Notes: generated by a model from the sequence alone, not told the origin. 64,000 nt of DNA from Streptococcus vicugnae (GCF_016461705.1 NZ_JAEMHW010000002.1:620001-684000); one strand, 5' to 3'; shown: positions 22,049-32,310, numbered from the stretch's first letter. Numbers and translations are program-made.

Positions 22049-22720
22049 ATGGACACTTTATTATTCTTTTTTCTTGGGGCATCGCTTGCTTCATTTATTG
22101 GTTTAGTCGTTGATCGTTTTCCTGAAGAATCCATTTTATTTCCAGCTAGTCATTGTAATGCTTGCGGGAAACAACTGAGACCAGTAGATTTAATTCCAGT
22201 CGTTTCTCAGATTTTAAACCGTTCACGCTGTCATTTTTGCAAGGCTAAAATTCCTTTATGGTACGGATTTTTTGAATTTGCCTGCGGATTAGCTACCGCT
22301 TTTTGTTACCACGGCATTATCGCTTTATCAACTCTTTTTATTTTCTTCTTTAGTTTAACCCTTAGCTTATATGATTTTAAGCACCAATCCTTTCCAATAT
22401 TAATATGGTTAATTCCTAGTTCACTACTTCTCTTTTTTCTCCCTATTAATAAACTAACCATTATTCTTCTTTTACTTGGAATCATAGCTTATCTTTTTGA
22501 CATAAAAATGGGAAGCGGTGATTTTTTCTATCTTGCAACTTTGAGTCTCTTTTTTGACTTACAAGGTGTTTTATGGATTATTGAATTTGGATCATTGGCT
22601 GGCATTCTTTTTTGTATCTTTTATAAAAATAGACGTATTCCCTTTGTTCCCTTTCTATTTTTAGGATATGTTTTGGTTGTATTTTTAAGCACACTTAATT
22701 TTTTTGTTAAATATAGTTAA
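22049..22720 (+). CDS. pilD: Type IV prepilin peptidase of the competence pilus (CilC/ComC)
   Basis: A24 aspartic peptidase that cleaves pseudopilins (ComGC type) for DNA uptake. It is 223 aa and multi-spanning. Two CxxC pairs (CNACG and CHFCK, about residues 35-72) form the zinc loop. The catalytic aspartates are in LYDFKHQSFP and the GxGD-type motif MGSGDFFY. The N-terminus FFLGASLASFIGLVVDRFPE matches the family, fixing the start at 22049. RBS is poor (AAGG one base before ATG). A cin-box in front predicts ComX-dependent expression. Confidence 0.92.
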   Translation: MDTLLFFFLGASLASFIGLVVDRFPEESILFPASHCNACGKQLRPVDLIPVVSQILNRSRCHFCKAKIPLWYGFFEFACGLATAFCYHGIIALSTLFIFFFSLTLSLYDFKHQSFPILIWLIPSSLLLFFLPINKLTIILLLLGIIAYLFDIKMGSGDFFYLATLSLFFDLQGVLWIIEFGSLAGILFCIFYKNRRIPFVPFLFLGYVLVVFLSTLNFFVKYS

Positions 22721-22748
22721 AAATACTTTATTTTTAAAATTCTTCTGC

Positions 22749-22754
22749 TATAAT
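22749..22754 (+). promoter_or_regulatory. Extended -10 promoter of the NRAMP gene
   Basis: TGCTATAAT (TGnTATAAT) 37 nt upstream of the TTG start. Confidence 0.6.
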
Positions 22755-22791
22755 AGGCCTTGAGTAAGAGTTTTAGAAAAGAGGGCTGCCT

Positions 22792-24132
22792 TTGGAAACT
22801 ATTGTCAATTCTCAAAAGTCACTCAGTGAGGTCAATCAAAGTATTGCTGTTCCAAAAAATGCCTCATTTTGGCGTACACTTCGAGCCTTTGCCGGTCCAG
22901 GAGCCTTAGTGGCTGTTGGTTACATGGATCCTGGTAACTGGATTACTAGTGTTGTCGGCGGAGCTACCTATAAATATTTACTTTTATCAGTTGTATTGAT
23001 CTCATCTTTGATTGCTATGCAACTGCAGCAGATGGCAGGAAAATTGGGTATTGTGACTCAGAAAGATTTAGCACAAGCAACTGCTGCTCATTTGCCAAAA
23101 AAGTTACGTTACTTTTTATTTGTTGTCATTGAATTAGCCTTGATGGCGACTGATTTGGCAGAAGTTATTGGATCTGGGATTGCGCTTCATTTATTATTTG
23201 GATGGCCGTTACTGTTTTCCATTTTGATAACTATTTTAGATGTTTTTATTCTCTTATCCCTGATGAAGCTTGGTTTTCGTAAAATTGAAGCCTTGGTTTC
23301 AACCTTGATTGCAACGATTTTGCTTATTTTCTTATATTTAGTCCTGTTATCAAAGCCAAGTTTTTCAGGTATTTTACATGGCTTCATCCCACATCCATCT
23401 ATTATGGATTTACACCAAAGTGCTGTTAATAGTAAATTAACACTCGCTCTAGGAATTATTGGTGCAACCGTAATGCCACATAATCTCTATCTTCACTCAT
23501 CCATTTCACAAACACGTAAAGTTGATTATTCCAGTCAATCTTCTATTAAACAAGCGGTTCGTTTTATGACTTGGGATTCTAATATTCAACTAACAGTTGC
23601 TTTTGTGGTGAACTCACTTCTTCTTATCTTAGGAGCATCACTCTTTTATGGACACGCTAATGACATTAACGCTTTTTCACAAATGTATGATGCCCTTCAA
23701 GATTCAAATATTGCAGGAGCTGTTGCTAGTGCTGCTTTGTCAACTCTATTTGCTATTGCGCTTTTAGCCAGCGGACAAAACTCTACCATCACTGGAACTC
23801 TAACTGGACAAATTGTCATGGAAGGTTTCTTAAAACTGAGATTACCTCAATGGTTAATCCGACTAGTCACGCGCTTAGTTGCCTTAGCTCCAGTCTTGAT
23901 TATCGCACTTCTTTACGGTAGTCAAGAAAGTGTCCTTGATCAATTAATTGTTTACTCGCAAGTCTTCCTATCTCTTGCACTTCCTTTCTCTATTTTCCCT
24001 TTGGTGTATTTCACATCAAATCGCAAGATTATGGGAGACTTCGTCAATAGCAAATGGAATTCTATTTTAGGCTACTTAGTAGCAATCATTTTAACTGTCT
24101 TAAACTTAAAATTAATTATTGATTTGTTTTAA
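22792..24132 (+). CDS. mntH: NRAMP-family divalent metal (Mn2+/Fe2+) transporter
   Basis: Proton-coupled Mn2+/Fe2+ importer of 446 aa with about 11 membrane helices. The NRAMP TM1 motif appears as [13 protein letters not shown] (DPGN, about residues 44-56), TM6 as [13 protein letters not shown] (MPHN), and the consensus transport stretch as [21 protein letters not shown]. The start codon is TTG with GAGGG 6 nt upstream. It is monocistronic. No manganese riboswitch is visible; MntR/SloR-type control is possible but not demonstrated by the sequence. Confidence 0.95.
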   Translation: METIVNSQKSLSEVNQSIAVPKNASFWRTLRAFAGPGALVAVGYMDPGNWITSVVGGATYKYLLLSVVLISSLIAMQLQQMAGKLGIVTQKDLAQATAAHLPKKLRYFLFVVIELALMATDLAEVIGSGIALHLLFGWPLLFSILITILDVFILLSLMKLGFRKIEALVSTLIATILLIFLYLVLLSKPSFSGILHGFIPHPSIMDLHQSAVNSKLTLALGIIGATVMPHNLYLHSSISQTRKVDYSSQSSIKQAVRFMTWDSNIQLTVAFVVNSLLLILGASLFYGHANDINAFSQMYDALQDSNIAGAVASAALSTLFAIALLASGQNSTITGTLTGQIVMEGFLKLRLPQWLIRLVTRLVALAPVLIIALLYGSQESVLDQLIVYSQVFLSLALPFSIFPLVYFTSNRKIMGDFVNSKWNSILGYLVAIILTVLNLKLIIDLF

Positions 24133-24133
24133 A

Positions 24134-24163
24134 ACCAAAAAAACCACTCATTGAGTGATTTTC
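24134..24163 (-). terminator. trp operon terminator
   Basis: AATCACTCAATGAGTGGTT hairpin followed by T6 on the minus strand, between the convergent mntH and trpA ends. It may serve both. Confidence 0.8.
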
Positions 24164-24165
24164 TT

Positions 24166-24948
24166 TTATTTTTGATAAGATGAACCGTATTTAACAAATT
24201 CTGCAACGTCTGCAGCCTTTCCTTCGTGTAAACCTCGAACGATTTTAGTTCCGACAATAACGCCGTCAGATACTTTATTAAAGCGTTCAATATCAGCTTT
24301 TGTTGACACTCCAAATCCTGTTAATACTGGAATATCAGCTACTGCTTCTAGGTTCGTCAAATGTTTATCCAAATCATCTCGGTAATTACCTGTTTTACCA
24401 GTGACACCATTAATGGCTACTGCATAAATAAAGCCTTCTGCCCCTTGGCACAATGTTTTTTGACGTTCAATACCAGTTGTCAAACTAACAAGTGGAACAA
24501 GCGCAATATCTGTATTGTCAAGATATGGTTTAATCATATCTTCATGTTCATGTGGCAAATCAGGAATAATCAAGCCTTTAACAGACGTATTTTTTAAATC
24601 ATGGATAAATTTTTCGATGCCGTATTGATAAACAGGGTTAATATAAGTCATGATCACCAAAGGCACATCGACAGTTTGTTCTTGCAATTTTTTAACAATC
24701 GCTGTCAAATTCACACCCTTAGCCAAGCTACGTTGACCAGCTAATTCAATAACTGGACCATCAGCGACGGGGTCAGACCATGGAATCCCTACTTCAATGG
24801 CAGAAGCTCCACTATTTTCCAATAAATCAATCGTCTCAAATAAGCCATCAAGACCTTTATCATGGTCACCTGCCATAATGTAAGGAACAAAAATTCCTTT
24901 GCCGCTAGCTTTAATCTCTTGAAGATGTTTTGTAAGTGTCTTAGTCAT
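24166..24948 (-). CDS. trpA: Tryptophan synthase alpha subunit
   Basis: Cleaves indole-3-glycerol phosphate to indole, which is channelled to TrpB. The 260-aa TIM barrel has the catalytic Glu in [19 protein letters not shown] (about residues 48-66, the Asp is also conserved there) and the phosphate-binding GFGVST and GVIVGTKIV. It is the last gene of trpEGDCFBA, 3 nt after trpB. Confidence 0.97.
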   Translation of the reverse strand: MTKTLTKHLQEIKASGKGIFVPYIMAGDHDKGLDGLFETIDLLENSGASAIEVGIPWSDPVADGPVIELAGQRSLAKGVNLTAIVKKLQEQTVDVPLVIMTYINPVYQYGIEKFIHDLKNTSVKGLIIPDLPHEHEDMIKPYLDNTDIALVPLVSLTTGIERQKTLCQGAEGFIYAVAINGVTGKTGNYRDDLDKHLTNLEAVADIPVLTGFGVSTKADIERFNKVSDGVIVGTKIVRGLHEGKAADVAEFVKYGSSYQK

Positions 24949-24951
24949 CGT

Positions 24952-26154
24952 TTACTTCCCTTCTGCTTCCAAACGTTCTTTTACTTGAACAACATCCTTA
25001 TCTCCGCGTCCTGATAGACAAACGATAATTGATTTGTCTGGCCCAAGCTCCTTAGCAACTTTTTGGGTAAGCGCAACAGCGTGACTTGATTCAAGCGCTG
25101 GGATAATCCCTTCAAGTCGTGACAAAAGCATAAATGCTTCAAGTGCTTCTTCATCCGTAATTGAATCATAGGTTGCACGACCGATATCTTGGAAGTGACA
25201 GTGTTCAGGACCAACCCCAGGGTAATCAAGACCTGCTGAAATTGAGAAAGCTTCCATGATTTGTCCGTGACGGTCTTGGAGAACATTCATCAAAGCTCCA
25301 TGCAAAATGCCTGGACGACCTTTGGCAAAAGTTGCTGCGTGCTCTTCAGTATCAAGACCATGTCCTGCAGCTTCAGCACCATAAAGGGCAACAGATTCAT
25401 CTTCAACAAATGGATAGAAAAGTCCGATTGCATTTGAGCCACCACCGATACAAGCTAGAACAGCATCTGGTAGTTTACCACCTGAGATTTCTGCGTATTG
25501 TTTTTTAGCTTCTTTACCAATAACTGATTGGAAGTCACGTACGATTTCAGGAAATGGTGCAGGTCCAAGTGCTGACCCCATAATATAGTGAGTATCTTCG
25601 ATATTTGCTACCCACGCGCGAAGAGCTGCATTAACAGCGTCTTTCAAAACACGTGAACCATCTGTGACAGCGTGTACTTTAGCACCAAGCAATTCCATAC
25701 GGAAAACATTGAGGGCTTGACGTTTGACATCTTCTTCACCCATGTAAATAGTACATTCCATGTCAAAAAGTGCAGCTGCTGTAGCTGTTGCCACACCGTG
25801 TTGACCAGCTCCAGTTTCGGCAATGATTTTCTTTTTACCCATGCGTTTTGCAAGGAGAACTTGACCAAGGGCGTTGTTGATTTTGTGAGCACCAGTGTGG
25901 TTAAGGTCTTCACGTTTAAGGTAAATCTTAGCACCACCGATATGCTTAGTTAAGCGCTCTGCGTAATAAAGCGGTGTTTCACGTCCAACATAGTTTTTAA
26001 GTAGTTCATCAAGTTCTGCTTGAAAACTTGGGTCAGCTTTTGCTTCGCGGTAAGCTTTATCAAGTTCGATAACGGCTGTCATCAGCGTTTCAGGGACAAA
26101 CTGTCCACCGAATTTTCCATAAAATCCATTAATATCTGGTTGGTTATAGCTCAT
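24952..26154 (-). CDS. trpB: Tryptophan synthase beta subunit
   Basis: PLP enzyme joining indole and serine. It is 400 aa. The PLP lysine is in [18 protein letters not shown], the substrate loop is [17 protein letters not shown] and the phosphate loop is [10 protein letters not shown]. It overlaps trpF by 4 nt. Confidence 0.98.
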   Translation of the reverse strand: MSYNQPDINGFYGKFGGQFVPETLMTAVIELDKAYREAKADPSFQAELDELLKNYVGRETPLYYAERLTKHIGGAKIYLKREDLNHTGAHKINNALGQVLLAKRMGKKKIIAETGAGQHGVATATAAALFDMECTIYMGEEDVKRQALNVFRMELLGAKVHAVTDGSRVLKDAVNAALRAWVANIEDTHYIMGSALGPAPFPEIVRDFQSVIGKEAKKQYAEISGGKLPDAVLACIGGGSNAIGLFYPFVEDESVALYGAEAAGHGLDTEEHAATFAKGRPGILHGALMNVLQDRHGQIMEAFSISAGLDYPGVGPEHCHFQDIGRATYDSITDEEALEAFMLLSRLEGIIPALESSHAVALTQKVAKELGPDKSIIVCLSGRGDKDVVQVKERLEAEGK

Positions 26155-26732
26155 TTTTTCACACTTTCTATAAATCTCATAATCTTCAATAAATCTTTTT
26201 TACCATCCGTCTCAACACCAGAAGAAACATCAACAGCGTAGGGTCGAAAGAAAGTTATAGCTTGTCCGACATTATCGACAGTCAATCCACCTGCTAAAAA
26301 ATATGGCTTCGCTATTTTTTTATCCTTTAGCAGCTCCCAATCAAATGTCTTTCCGGAACCAGCTAGGGGGGCGTCAAATAATAGAAAATCCGCTTTAGTA
26401 TGAATTTCTCCCAGTGTTTTTTGGACAGGAATGGCACGAATACTTGGAACTTCAATTTTGTCAAAGTCCTCATCCGCAAATTCTCCATGAATTTGCACAA
26501 GATCAAGAGGCACTTTGGTTATGGCTTCTTGAAGTTCCAAGAGAGTCGGACTTACAAAAACACCCACTTTTTGGACAGTTTCTGGAATAAACTGAGCTAA
26601 ATGGCTAGCTTGTTTTATGCCGACTTGACGTTTACTTTTGGCAAAGACAAAGCCAATGTAATCAGCTCCGCTTTTTACCGCTTGTTCGACAGCTTCTTTA
26701 GTTGAAAGTCCGCAAATTTTAACCTTTGTCAA
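26151..26732 (-). CDS. trpF: Phosphoribosylanthranilate isomerase
   Basis: Amadori isomerisation of PRA to CdRP. The 193-aa TIM barrel has the catalytic Cys in [11 protein letters not shown] (residue 7) and the general acid Asp in LLFDAP. Phosphate is held by [11 protein letters not shown] and VDVSSGVE. It overlaps trpC by 14 nt. Confidence 0.96.
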   Translation of the reverse strand: MTKVKICGLSTKEAVEQAVKSGADYIGFVFAKSKRQVGIKQASHLAQFIPETVQKVGVFVSPTLLELQEAITKVPLDLVQIHGEFADEDFDKIEVPSIRAIPVQKTLGEIHTKADFLLFDAPLAGSGKTFDWELLKDKKIAKPYFLAGGLTVDNVGQAITFFRPYAVDVSSGVETDGKKDLLKIMRFIESVKK

Positions 26733-27486
26733 CTTGCAACTCCTTCACTTTTTCAGCAACATTATCAGCTTTCATAAGTGCTGTTCCTACTAAAATCCCA
26801 TTGAAAAATGGAGCAACAAGGCTAGCATCTTCTTTAGTAAAAATAGCTGATTCTGAAATATAAACAGCATCTGATTTAAAATGCGCTGATAATTCTAAAC
26901 TTGTATTGATATCTGTTTCAAAGGTCACTAGATTACGGTTATTAACTCCAATAATCTTAGCTCCAATACGATGAGCAACTTCTAACTCTGCTAACTTATG
27001 TGTCTCAAGCAAAACTTCCAGGCCAAGACCAGTTGCAAAATCGTAAAGTTCTTTTAAACGCGCTTCAGAAAGAGCCGCTACAATCAGTAGAACAACAGTC
27101 GCTCCTGCATTACGGCTTCGAATAATTTGTTTTTCATCAATGATAAAATCTTTAGCTAAAGTTGGAATCTTAACTTGACTTGAAATCTGACGCAAATAAT
27201 CAATATTCCCCTTGAAGAAAAAGGGATCAGTCAAAACAGAAATCATCACCGCGCCGCTATCTTGATAAGTCTTAGCTTGTTTAACAATATCAACATCGAG
27301 ATTAATATCACCTAGACTTGGACTGGCTTTTTTTACCTCAGCAATAACTTGAAGATTATTAGCGTTATTTTTAAGATAGTCATATAATTTATAAGTCTCA
27401 CGAAGAGGTTGTAATGGTTCAAGTTCTAGACTTTCAACTTCCTTAGCTTTTTGTTTCAAGATGGTTGGTAAAAATTCTTTACTCAT
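26719..27486 (-). CDS. trpC: Indole-3-glycerol phosphate synthase
   Basis: Ring-closing decarboxylase of the pathway, 255 aa. Motifs are [13 protein letters not shown] (catalytic Glu/Lys), [15 protein letters not shown] and [12 protein letters not shown]. It overlaps trpD by 4 nt, so translational coupling is likely. Confidence 0.97.
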   Translation of the reverse strand: MSKEFLPTILKQKAKEVESLELEPLQPLRETYKLYDYLKNNANNLQVIAEVKKASPSLGDINLDVDIVKQAKTYQDSGAVMISVLTDPFFFKGNIDYLRQISSQVKIPTLAKDFIIDEKQIIRSRNAGATVVLLIVAALSEARLKELYDFATGLGLEVLLETHKLAELEVAHRIGAKIIGVNNRNLVTFETDINTSLELSAHFKSDAVYISESAIFTKEDASLVAPFFNGILVGTALMKADNVAEKVKELQVDKG

Positions 27487-28487
27487 ACTTGTACCTCTTG
27501 CAGTTGACGAAGCTTAGCAAGTGCTGAACCATCAGCAATTAATTGACGAGCAAGTTCAACACCGTCTGCTAGGCTGTCAACTTTTCCGTTAGCATAAAAA
27601 CCAAGTCCCGCATTAAGTACGGTTGTTTCAAGATATGGACTAGCCTGATTTTCCAAAACACTCATCAGAATTTCAGCATTTTGTTTGGCATCACCACCAA
27701 CAATGTCATCTAGTTCAACTTTTGGCATACCTAAATCTTTATAGGTAAAGCGATGTTGGCTGATTTTTCCATCTTCAAGCAAAGTATAAGTATTTTCACC
27801 ATAAAGCGCTGCTTCGTCCATATTATTTGGGCCAGTGACGATAATGGCACGTTTACGACCAAGTTTTTGCATCACTTGTGCCGCTGTTTCTTGTAAATCT
27901 GCACGATACAAGCCCATTAACTGCGTTTCAAGGTCAAGTGGATTTGCTAAAGGACCAACAATATTCATGATAGTTGGAATGCCAAGTGTTTTGCGAGCTG
28001 GACCGATAAAGCGCATAGCTGGATGCATGGTTTGCGCAAAGATAAAGGCAAGTCCCACTTCATCAAGTGCTTTTGATAATGTGGCTGGTGAAGCAGCAAT
28101 ATTGATCCCTAAAGCTTCAAGAACATCAGCTGAACCAGATTTTGAGGATACCGAACGATTGCCACCTTTTGCAATACGAATGCCACCTGCTGCTAAAATA
28201 AAGCAAGCCGTTGTTGAAATATTAAAACTGTAAGATTGGTCACCACCTGTACCGCAATTACACATAGCATCTGTAAAATCTTCTGGTAAATCAACGGCAT
28301 GACTTTTCAGAGCACGAACAATACCAGTAATTTCAGAAGGTGTTTCACCTTTTACTTTAAGTCCCATTAGAAAAGCGGCAATTTCACTTTCTGAAATAGT
28401 ATTATTTAGAATACTATCAAATAATGCTTCGACTTGTTCTTCTGATAAATCTTCTCTGTTAGCAATTTGATTAAAGAGTTCTTTCAT
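27483..28487 (-). CDS. trpD: Anthranilate phosphoribosyltransferase
   Basis: Transfers phosphoribose to anthranilate. It is 334 aa. The PRPP loop is CGTGGDQSYSFNIST, followed by KGGNRSVSSKSGSADVLEALG and the HPAMRFIGPARKTLGI stretch. It lies 15 nt after trpG. Confidence 0.97.
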   Translation of the reverse strand: MKELFNQIANREDLSEEQVEALFDSILNNTISESEIAAFLMGLKVKGETPSEITGIVRALKSHAVDLPEDFTDAMCNCGTGGDQSYSFNISTTACFILAAGGIRIAKGGNRSVSSKSGSADVLEALGINIAASPATLSKALDEVGLAFIFAQTMHPAMRFIGPARKTLGIPTIMNIVGPLANPLDLETQLMGLYRADLQETAAQVMQKLGRKRAIIVTGPNNMDEAALYGENTYTLLEDGKISQHRFTYKDLGMPKVELDDIVGGDAKQNAEILMSVLENQASPYLETTVLNAGLGFYANGKVDSLADGVELARQLIADGSALAKLRQLQEVQV

Positions 28488-28502
28488 TATCTCTCCCTCA
28501 CT

Positions 28503-29072
28503 TTACTTTTCAACAACTAATCGTACAAAGTTTTCAATCATCTTAAGCCCATCTGGTGACCCAATACTTTCTGGGTGAAATTGAAGGCCATAAATTGGTA
28601 ACTGTTTATGCTGGATAGCCATGATTTCTTGGTCATCAGTCGTTTTTGCAGTAACCTCAAAATCTTCTGGCATATCTGTCACCACGATTGAATGGTAACG
28701 CATGATAGGCATTTTCTTAGCTAAGCTTGCAAAAACTGGTGTTTGTGTCAGTACTTCAATCTCACTTTGTTTACCATGCATAACATTTTTAGCTAAACCA
28801 AGTTTGCCACCAAAGCTCTCTGCAATAGCTTGATGCCCAAGACAAATGCCTAACATTGGCTTTTGACCCGCAAAAGCTTGAATCATATCTTCCATCTTTC
28901 CTGCATCTGCAGGCCAACCTGGACCTGGTGATAGAACAATGGCATCTGCTTCTTGAGCAGTTTTTTCAAGTGTGTCATCATCATTTCGTAGAACTTTTAC
29001 CTCTGCAAATGTCCCAAGGTACTGTGCTAGGTTATAGGTAAAAGAATCGTAATTATCAATTAATAAAATCAT
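28503..29072 (-). CDS. trpG: Anthranilate synthase component II (glutamine amidotransferase)
   Basis: Class I GATase providing ammonia to TrpE. It is 189 aa. The catalytic Cys is in MLGICLGHQAIAE (about residue 80) and the His-x-Glu is in LQFHPESIGS (about residue 168). It overlaps trpE by 4 nt. The same protein often serves as PabA; no separate copy is in the window. Confidence 0.95.
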   Translation of the reverse strand: MILLIDNYDSFTYNLAQYLGTFAEVKVLRNDDDTLEKTAQEADAIVLSPGPGWPADAGKMEDMIQAFAGQKPMLGICLGHQAIAESFGGKLGLAKNVMHGKQSEIEVLTQTPVFASLAKKMPIMRYHSIVVTDMPEDFEVTAKTTDDQEIMAIQHKQLPIYGLQFHPESIGSPDGLKMIENFVRLVVEK

Positions 29073-30424
29073 TTGCTATCCCCTATTCGTGTCATGGCTT
29101 TGGCTTTATTGATGGTCTCGTAAAATTCATTTTCTGGAACGCTGTCATAAACAATTCCTGCACCTGCTTGCACATATGCTTTTTGATTTTTAAGAATCAT
29201 TGTTCGAATCGCAATGGCAAAATCCATGTCCCCAGTTGCCGAAAGATAACCAATCGCTCCCGCATAAACGCCACGCTTTTCTTCTTCCAATTCATAGATG
29301 CGTTTCATGGCACGAATTTTCGGTGCCCCTGATACGGTACCAGCTGGCAATGTTGTTTTTAAGGCATCAATACTTTGAACACCTGGTAACAGTTGCCCTT
29401 TAACCACACTGGTTAAGTGCATGACATAACGGAAATACTCTACTTCCATGTATTTGGTTACTTTGACTGTGCCGTTTTGAGAAATCCTTCCAATATCATT
29501 TCGCCCTAAATCAACTAACATGCGATGTTCAGCTGTTTCTTTGATATCAGATTGCAAGTCTTTAGCTAGCGCAGCATCTTCAGCATCATCAGCACCTCTT
29601 GGACGAGTTCCAGCAATTGGATTCGTTGTTACTTCACCATTTTTCACAGAAACCAAACTTTCAGGACTTGCTCCGATAATTTGATAATCCCCAAAGTCAT
29701 AGAAATAAAGATAATTTGACGGATTAGTCACGCGCAAATTACGATAATAATCAAGTGGATCACCAGCAAACGGGCTTGAAAAACGTTGACTCAACACACA
29801 TTGGAACATATCTCCTTGTCGAATCAATTGCTTGGCTGTATCAACCATGTTTTCAAATTTTTCTTTTTCAATGTGGTGTTTAAACTCAAGAGAATGCAAT
29901 TCCTGTGGTGAAAATTCGTTTGGCGCTTGCGTCTGCAAATCTTTGACGACCTTACCAAGCGCTTGACGTGTCGCATCATTGTCACGATGACTGTAAATAT
30001 TATCTTCAACCACGTAAACTTTCTCCGTCTTATGGTCAAAAATCAAATAAGATTCATAAACAAAGAAATGCATATCTGGCGTTCCAATAGTGTCTTCTGG
30101 AATCTCACCGATATTTTCATAAAGACTAATCATGTCATAACCAACAAAACCAATCGCGCCACCACCAAACGGTAGATCACTACTTGCTCCTTTAACCGTC
30201 AGCTGATTAAGATAGTCTAGTGGATCACCAGCAATCACTTGACCATTTTCTGTTAGTTGTCCATTTTCATATTTGATTTCAAAGACTGGGTTATATGCCA
30301 CAATTGAAAAACGTGCATTTTCTTTTTCTCGTGGAATTGATTCAAGAATAACTTTGTGCTCACCCTGAACTCGCATATAAGCAAGAATAGGGGTTAAAGT
30401 ATCAGCAGTTAGAATTTTTCGCAT
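29069..30424 (-). CDS. trpE: Anthranilate synthase component I
   Basis: Chorismate to anthranilate, the committed and feedback-regulated step. It is 451 aa. The N-terminal tryptophan-binding motif reads ILESIPREKENARFSIVAYNP rather than the standard LLES...RYS; the C-terminal catalytic domain has PIAGTRPRGADDAED, VDLGRNDIGRIS and LPAGTVSGAPKIRAM. RBS is GAGAGGA 6 nt before ATG. It is the first structural gene behind a T-box leader and a short uORF. Confidence 0.96.
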   Translation of the reverse strand: MRKILTADTLTPILAYMRVQGEHKVILESIPREKENARFSIVAYNPVFEIKYENGQLTENGQVIAGDPLDYLNQLTVKGASSDLPFGGGAIGFVGYDMISLYENIGEIPEDTIGTPDMHFFVYESYLIFDHKTEKVYVVEDNIYSHRDNDATRQALGKVVKDLQTQAPNEFSPQELHSLEFKHHIEKEKFENMVDTAKQLIRQGDMFQCVLSQRFSSPFAGDPLDYYRNLRVTNPSNYLYFYDFGDYQIIGASPESLVSVKNGEVTTNPIAGTRPRGADDAEDAALAKDLQSDIKETAEHRMLVDLGRNDIGRISQNGTVKVTKYMEVEYFRYVMHLTSVVKGQLLPGVQSIDALKTTLPAGTVSGAPKIRAMKRIYELEEEKRGVYAGAIGYLSATGDMDFAIAIRTMILKNQKAYVQAGAGIVYDSVPENEFYETINKAKAMTRIGDSK

Positions 30425-30472
30425 GTCATGTCCTCTCTACATGAATTTTTAATAGTGATTAATTTTTTAATT

Positions 30473-30511
30473 CTAGCAGCTACTTCGCCAGCCTTTATCT
30501 CTTCTTCTCAT
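30473..30511 (-). CDS. Candidate 12-codon Trp-containing leader ORF before trpE
   Basis: On the minus strand GGGAGGAAATC precedes an ATG that encodes MRRRDKGWRSSC and then TAG. The RBS is stronger than that of trpE. One Trp codon lies at position 8. It falls between the second T-box terminator and trpE and ends 48 nt before trpE. It could be a leader peptide adding translation-based tryptophan sensing, or a chance ORF. Confidence 0.4.
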   Translation of the reverse strand: MRRRDKGWRSSC

Positions 30512-30533
30512 GATTTCCTCCCAATTAAACAAA

Positions 30534-30664
30534 AATCCCCACACAGAAAAAACCTTCTGTGTGAGGGCGTCTAATGATAGCGCGGTACCACCTCAATTAA
30601 CGAAAAATATTTCGTCATCTCTATCTCCTCTAACAAGGAGCTGCACGATAAGGAGTGCCTACCT
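30534..30664 (-). promoter_or_regulatory. Second, partial T-box element of the trp leader
   Basis: This block repeats the 3' module of the upstream T-box almost base for base: the linker (AGGTAGGCAC through GAGATAGAGATGACG), the T-box TGAGGTGGTACCGCG and a terminator with stem CCTCACACAGAA / TTCTGTGTGGGG then T5. The roughly 80 nt before it lack a recognisable Stem I, so no tRNA-Trp specifier loop is evident. Confidence 0.8.
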
Positions 30665-30744
30665 GAGACTTACCATCACTCACGATGTTTATCTCACTTG
30701 TATCTTGAAATCTTCTTCAGTATTATATCAATCACCGAATCTAA

Positions 30745-31000
30745 ACAAAAAACCTCACACAGAAAAAACTTCTGTGTGAGGACGTCTAATGTATAGCGCG
30801 GTGCCACCTCAGTTTAACGGAAATCTCATCTTCCGTCATCTCTATCTCCTCTAACAAGGAGTTGCACGATAAGGGGTGCCTACCTGAAAAATATTTCTTA
30901 TCTTCAACAATATACCATCAGCCCAATTTCACAACCACCTGCTACTCGTTCACAGTAACCACGAGCTCCCTGTAAGCAAATCCTTGCTACTTTCTGATTG
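30745..31000 (-). promoter_or_regulatory. First, complete T-box riboswitch (Trp) of the trp operon
   Basis: It contains Stem I features (GGGAGCTCGTGG, a specifier region GAAATTGGGC with the Trp codon TGG), the T-box TGAGGTGGCACCGCG near 30797-30811, and a terminator with a 12-bp CCTCACACAGAA / TTCTGTGTGAGG stem followed by T6 near 30745-30782. Known role: uncharged tRNA-Trp promotes read-through. Confidence 0.92.
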
Positions 31001-31006
31001 ATTATC

Positions 31007-31035
31007 ATTATAAACACCTAATTCTATCTTGTCAA
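31007..31035 (-). promoter_or_regulatory. trp operon promoter
   Basis: Perfect consensus on the minus strand: TTGACA (31035-31030), 17-nt spacer, TATAAT (31012-31007). The predicted TSS is near 31000, giving a leader of about 575 nt before trpE. Confidence 0.92.
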
Positions 31036-31094
31036 GTATTTTTGCGAATTTTCTAAAAAATTAAACATTTTTCATGTTTCTGTTGATTTATTCA

Positions 31095-31142
31095 AAAAAA
31101 TCCCCAAGCTATCTTATCGACAATCCGCTAAAATAGCTTAGA
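31095..31142 (-). terminator. Terminator of the DUF998 gene
   Basis: AAGCTATTTTA ... TAAGATAGCTT hairpin followed by GGGGATTTTTTT on the minus strand. It separates this gene from the trp promoter. Confidence 0.65.
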
Positions 31143-31152
31143 GATTCAATCA

Positions 31153-32310
31153 TTATTCCAATGTTACAGTCATTACCTTCGTTTCAGGAAGCAATAAGGC
31201 TTCTAAGTGAGTGATTAAGCGAATCAACCAGGCAAAAGCTAGCATGAAGGCACTCAATTCAAAAGCCGTCAATGACAAGTAATGCACCACTTGAAAAGCT
31301 ATTTCTAGACCAACCAACATACCACCGATAGCATATGACATGACTAAGAAATCACGTGTCACTTCTGGTAACAACCATTTAACACTAATAATCAAAGCAA
31401 TGATAATCAAGACTAAATAACCTGCTACCCTTGTGTGTAAAAGGTGAGAACTCGCATCATTTGGGAAAAAGCCAACTGCTCCTAAATCAATTCCCAAAAT
31501 GGTTAACATGACACGAATCGCCGTTAATTTCCAATTCTTACCATATTTTTCACTAAGAGCGACAAATAAATAATCAACCAAGGCAACTAAGATTAAGGCT
31601 GACAAAATCAAGGTTAAGTTAAATTGCCAACTTGCCTTAGCTGCTTGTGTGCCTAAAAAGCTAAGATTAAAATGCCACCACTGCAATGTACGATTACTTG
31701 CCATTGCGACAAAGACACCACTCACCATAATAATCGTAAAGACAGTTGTTAGCCAAGTCGCCCTAATCTGCTCTGCAATTTGTCCCCAGAAAAGACTAAC
31801 CACATAAACAGAAACGCCTAGAATCAAAGTCGAGGTAAATTTATCAAAAGATGCACCTGTAAAAATCTGCTCCAGCAGCCAACCAAAACCCAGCAATGCT
31901 AACAATAAAATCACTGCAAATGACGCCACAATAACTGGAAGCATCCGCCAAAAAACACGCACCTTAATACCACCAAGAAAGACCGTTCGATTACGAATAA
32001 GCGTCGTGGTAAAGATGGTCATTCCCAGAATCCCACCAAATCCTATCAAAAAAGTAATGATAGAATAATCACCAACTAATAAAATCTGGTCCATCTTCTC
32101 GATGGAACTAGCTGCGTAAAACAAGCAACACAAAACAATAGTTGATATAATTAGAACCCAACTTGATAAGCGTCCTTGCTTAGGAGACTCCTCCTTTTGC
32201 AAAACTAATTTATCGTTATATAATTCAGCTTTTAATTGCTGCCCTTTATCAAGATCTAGTTGATCAATAATGGCTTGATCAAGCACAATACTCACTTTTT
32301 TATTTTCCAT
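31153..32310 (-). CDS. DUF998-type membrane protein with AbrB-like N-terminus
   Basis: 385 aa from the preferred start. Residues 1-45 (KKVSIVLDQAIIDQLDLDKG ...) resemble an AbrB/MazE-type beta domain. About ten membrane helices follow, the second half looking like DUF998 (GAVGFFPNDASSHLLHTRVAGY). The start is placed at 32310 (MENKKV) rather than 32319, because the upstream ATG overlaps the -10 element. There is no RBS; the -10 ends 7 nt before ATG, so a leaderless mRNA is predicted. Function is unknown. Confidence 0.75.
   Translation of the reverse strand: MENKKVSIVLDQAIIDQLDLDKGQQLKAELYNDKLVLQKEESPKQGRLSSWVLIISTIVLCCLFYAASSIEKMDQILLVGDYSIITFLIGFGGILGMTIFTTTLIRNRTVFLGGIKVRVFWRMLPVIVASFAVILLLALLGFGWLLEQIFTGASFDKFTSTLILGVSVYVVSLFWGQIAEQIRATWLTTVFTIIMVSGVFVAMASNRTLQWWHFNLSFLGTQAAKASWQFNLTLILSALILVALVDYLFVALSEKYGKNWKLTAIRVMLTILGIDLGAVGFFPNDASSHLLHTRVAGYLVLIIIALIISVKWLLPEVTRDFLVMSYAIGGMLVGLEIAFQVVHYLSLTAFELSAFMLAFAWLIRLITHLEALLLPETKVMTVTLE

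Noticed and set aside
22721..22791. Manganese (yybP-ykoY) riboswitch before the NRAMP gene
   Set aside because: The leader is only about 30 nt after the -10, too short for the aptamer.
30510..30779. 89-codon plus-strand frame across the trp leader
   Set aside because: It runs antisense to the two T-box modules, whose repeat structure explains the open frame.
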